Of a DNA stretch of 64,000 nucleotides, positions 62,237 to 64,000 are shown piece after piece. The position numbers and the translations under genes were made by a program. The notes below the pieces were generated by a model. That model saw only the letters and a list, made by a program, of their open reading frames with translations. It searched no databases and was not told the DNA's origin. The stretch comes from JBBSJZ01 sp041751935 (lineage in GTDB: Bacteria; Planctomycetota; Planctomycetia; Pirellulales; Pirellulaceae), in contig JBGSIA010000038.1 in the NCBI GenBank assembly GCA_041751935.1, forward strand, positions 42,485-106,484, given 5' to 3'. Every line of letters begins with the position of its first letter. Position 1 is the stretch's first letter.

Positions 62237-63048
62237 GTGCTCTTGCTCATGCAGTTCGACTTGCGCTCGGACGTTGGATTGGGTCCGTACACTTGAATCG
62301 TATTCAAACGTCCACATCGCAGGGCGAAGTCAGGCTGCTTAAAACACGTTGCTGGAGTGCAAGTCTGTTGATCCCCGTCGGCAACCTTTACTTGCGTGGT
62401 TCGGATTGCTTAAGTGAAGTGCTTGCAGAAACAACGTGGCGGGATTGGGAGTTCACGTTGGTCCAAGCAGGTATTTGCGCCAATCCGAATGAGGGTTTGC
62501 CGGTTCATGGCACAACACTCCATGAGGCTTTGAAGTCACGCACGTATTCACTGCCACAGAAATTGCAGTATGTACAGTCTGCACTGACATCTTTGGCTAG
62601 GCTGCATCAACATGAGATTCTGTGGGACGATCGCCAGTTGCGCCGGTTCAGTCATGGTGACGCCACCAGCCGAAATGTCTGTATCGATTCACAATCTGGG
62701 ACGGCGGTGTGGATCGACTTTGACACACGGCATCGCCGAGAGGTTTCCGCAATGGAGCGAGCCAGCGACGACTTCCGCGCACTGATTTTTTCGTCAGCGA
62801 CGGCGATGGATGATGTGCATTTTGATCAACTGGCCGAGTCGTGCTTCCGAACGCTAAAGTCGTTAACCGATATCCGAGACTTTCTCGCTAGGCTCTCCTG
62901 GAATTACGCATGCGCCAGCATTTTTCAGCTTGCACAAGCCCCCCTCAGCTATCGACGTTTCCACGGTTTGAGAACCGCGTTGCTGCGTGCTGGCGAGCAG
63001 AATGACAATTTTTCGAAGTGGACGAGGCGACGCTCTGTTCCTCGCTGA
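62233..63048 (+). CDS. HGD-type small-molecule or lipopolysaccharide kinase-like protein
   Basis: 271 residues from ATG 62233, chosen for the ATGA overlap with the previous gene. FSHGDATSRNVCID holds the H-G-D-x-x-x-x-N catalytic loop and VWIDFDTRHR the metal Asp, as in WaaP/RIO/APH-like kinases. The N-terminal lobe is only weakly visible. It could phosphorylate a sugar or lipid made by the preceding enzymes. Last gene of the four-gene unit. Confidence 0.78.
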   Translation: MSALAHAVRLALGRWIGSVHLNRIQTSTSQGEVRLLKTRCWSASLLIPVGNLYLRGSDCLSEVLAETTWRDWEFTLVQAGICANPNEGLPVHGTTLHEALKSRTYSLPQKLQYVQSALTSLARLHQHEILWDDRQLRRFSHGDATSRNVCIDSQSGTAVWIDFDTRHRREVSAMERASDDFRALIFSSATAMDDVHFDQLAESCFRTLKSLTDIRDFLARLSWNYACASIFQLAQAPLSYRRFHGLRTALLRAGEQNDNFSKWTRRRSVPR

Positions 63049-63076
63049 CGCATTGAGTTAATCCATCGACATGCCG

Positions 63077-63904
63077 TTAACGATCTGTCACGGCAGGATC
63101 TTTAACACGATCCACTTCGGCTGCGTCGACGATCCAGAGACGGTCACGGGTCGCGATGACCGCAGTGTCGGTTTTGTTAAGGAATCTCAAGTTGGTGTCG
63201 GCGTTGTACCCATCCGGGACGATCCGAACTTTTTTCACTTCGCCGCTCTTGCGGTCCTGGCGATAGGTCTCATCGCTACTACGCGTTCGCCACCAAGTGA
63301 ACGATTCACTTGCGGCCACAGGCGAGAAACCTTTCGGGATACTGGATGAAGCAATCGGTTGCAACTTGCCGGTGACCAAATCGAACATCCGCCAAACGAG
63401 TTCATTCGATTGTTGATTCGGTGCGGCAACACTAAATGTCATGCGACCAGTTTGATACTAGCTCTCAGAGACAAAGCCGGAAGTATAAAACTTTTTGATC
63501 TTTTCCACGGCAAGTTGATAGGCCCAAAAACCGTTGCGGTTGGAGTATCGATTGGTGTCAGGATCAATCCCCGCATCAATCGCCATCACAACCATCTTCT
63601 TGTGCTGTGTGACTATCATCAAACCGCAGCTCGCATGCGGAAAATCATCCAGCGGCGTCAATTGCTGTTTCCTTTGACAAGAGGCAAGAGTGCGAATATC
63701 CCTCGACGCCAAATCGATGGAAACAAAACTCGCCAGATAACCCCGCTCGCCGACCCACGCAAATAATTGTTCATCCACCGCGGCCAACTGCTGGACGAAG
63801 TTGGATGGTAAACCGTCGCTGGTGTTGATGCGAAACGCCGATGCACCAAGTAATGGGAACGGGTGCAGTCGGCTTGGTAGCAGGCTGTCCTGCGGCGAGA
63901 TCAC
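63077..63904 (-). pseudogene. Decayed protein gene with an in-frame TAG and missing N-terminus
   Basis: Two minus-strand segments, 63904-63458 and 63442-63077, are in the same frame, separated by TAG 63458-63460 and five sense codons. The upper segment has LPSNFVQQLAAVDEQLFAW, the lower FDLVTGKLQP and LWIVDAAEV, beta-propeller-like strands. The upper frame begins just after a TAG, so the true start is lost. The break sits beside an inverted repeat at 63924-63991. No family name can be given. Confidence 0.55.
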
Positions 63905-63923
63905 AGATTGCTATTGGATGAAA

Positions 63924-63991
63924 ATGGCGTCCGTGTCCTAATGAATGTTTTTGGTTTCGCGGCCAAACAACTCACTCGGAACGGACGCCAT
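63924..63991. repeat. Inverted repeat at the window end
   Basis: ATGGCGTCCGT (63924-63934) and ACGGACGCCAT (63981-63991) are perfectly inverted and 46 bases apart. The right arm ends in an ATG that could start a gene leaving the window. Such spacing fits an insertion-sequence end or an operator pair. It cannot be decided without the next kilobase. Confidence 0.4.
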
Positions 63992-64000
63992 GCAAAAGCC

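Noticed and set aside
1..64000. CRISPR array, rRNA operon or prophage
   Set aside because: No regularly spaced repeats, no rRNA-like sequence and no phage structural or integrase genes were seen.

Overview
The window reads as chromosomal DNA of a planctomycete of the Rhodopirellula/Pirellulaceae type. This is inferred from family content, not from a database search. The signs are a DUF1559 pseudopilin with the xXX9DG C-terminus, a giant SdrD-B/GEVED/dockerin surface protein, PQQ-like beta-propeller proteins, protein kinases of planctomycete style, a B12-dependent ribonucleotide reductase, and a dispersed rather than operonic flagellar gene set.

Layout. 0-13 kb: the 3' part of a giant secreted metzincin-like protein, a small lipoprotein, a Gfo/Idh/MocA oxidoreductase, a sodium:solute symporter, a 1237-residue kinase-ATPase and a convergent NDP-sugar epimerase. 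13-24 kb: nrdJ, a 716-bp gene-free stretch with hairpins, a PQQ propeller protein, two orphan secreted genes (one interrupted by an in-frame stop), a phosphodiesterase/AGCS transporter pair and tRNA-Phe(GAA). 24.4-35.8 kb: a seven-gene, one-strand operon built around an ExbB channel and two ExbD proteins. It also encodes a one-span membrane protein, a TPR/PQQ giant, a TPR plus solute-binding protein and a double-PDZ protein. 35.9-49 kb: mostly housekeeping genes (cold-shock-domain protein, yqgE, priA, nadD, an FMN reductase, Nudix, xth, amn, a PHP phosphatase), a DUF1559 pseudopilin and a transglutaminase-like lipoprotein lacking its catalytic Cys. 49.3-54 kb: flhA, flhF, a two-span protein and a FliA/WhiG sigma factor. 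54.2-57.5 kb: a small ORF, a GT4 glycosyltransferase, an overlapping kinase with DFQ in place of DFG, and accA. 57.7-60 kb: cvpA, a YdjM-like membrane protein and dtd. 60.1-63 kb: four genes each overlapping the next by ATGA (DUF2334 deacetylase-like, methyltransferase with a T8 frameshift, GT2, HGD-type kinase). The end holds a decayed gene and an inverted repeat.

The most notable signal is not a gene. Between accA and cvpA (57644-57671) there is a dif-like XerC/XerD site. GGGCAGGG octamers, which match the E. coli FtsK-orienting KOPS consensus GGGNAGGG, cluster on both sides and point inward: plus strand up to 55.5 kb, minus strand from 58.7 kb. Together they suggest that the window spans the replication terminus and the chromosome-dimer resolution site. 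One octamer at 19.46 kb has the opposite orientation.

The strongest candidates for undescribed systems are the ExbB/ExbD/ExbD envelope operon and the DUF2334-methyltransferase-GT2-kinase cassette. Three genes look broken: an in-frame TGA at 19834, a -1 frame change at about 61270 and an in-frame TAG at 63458.
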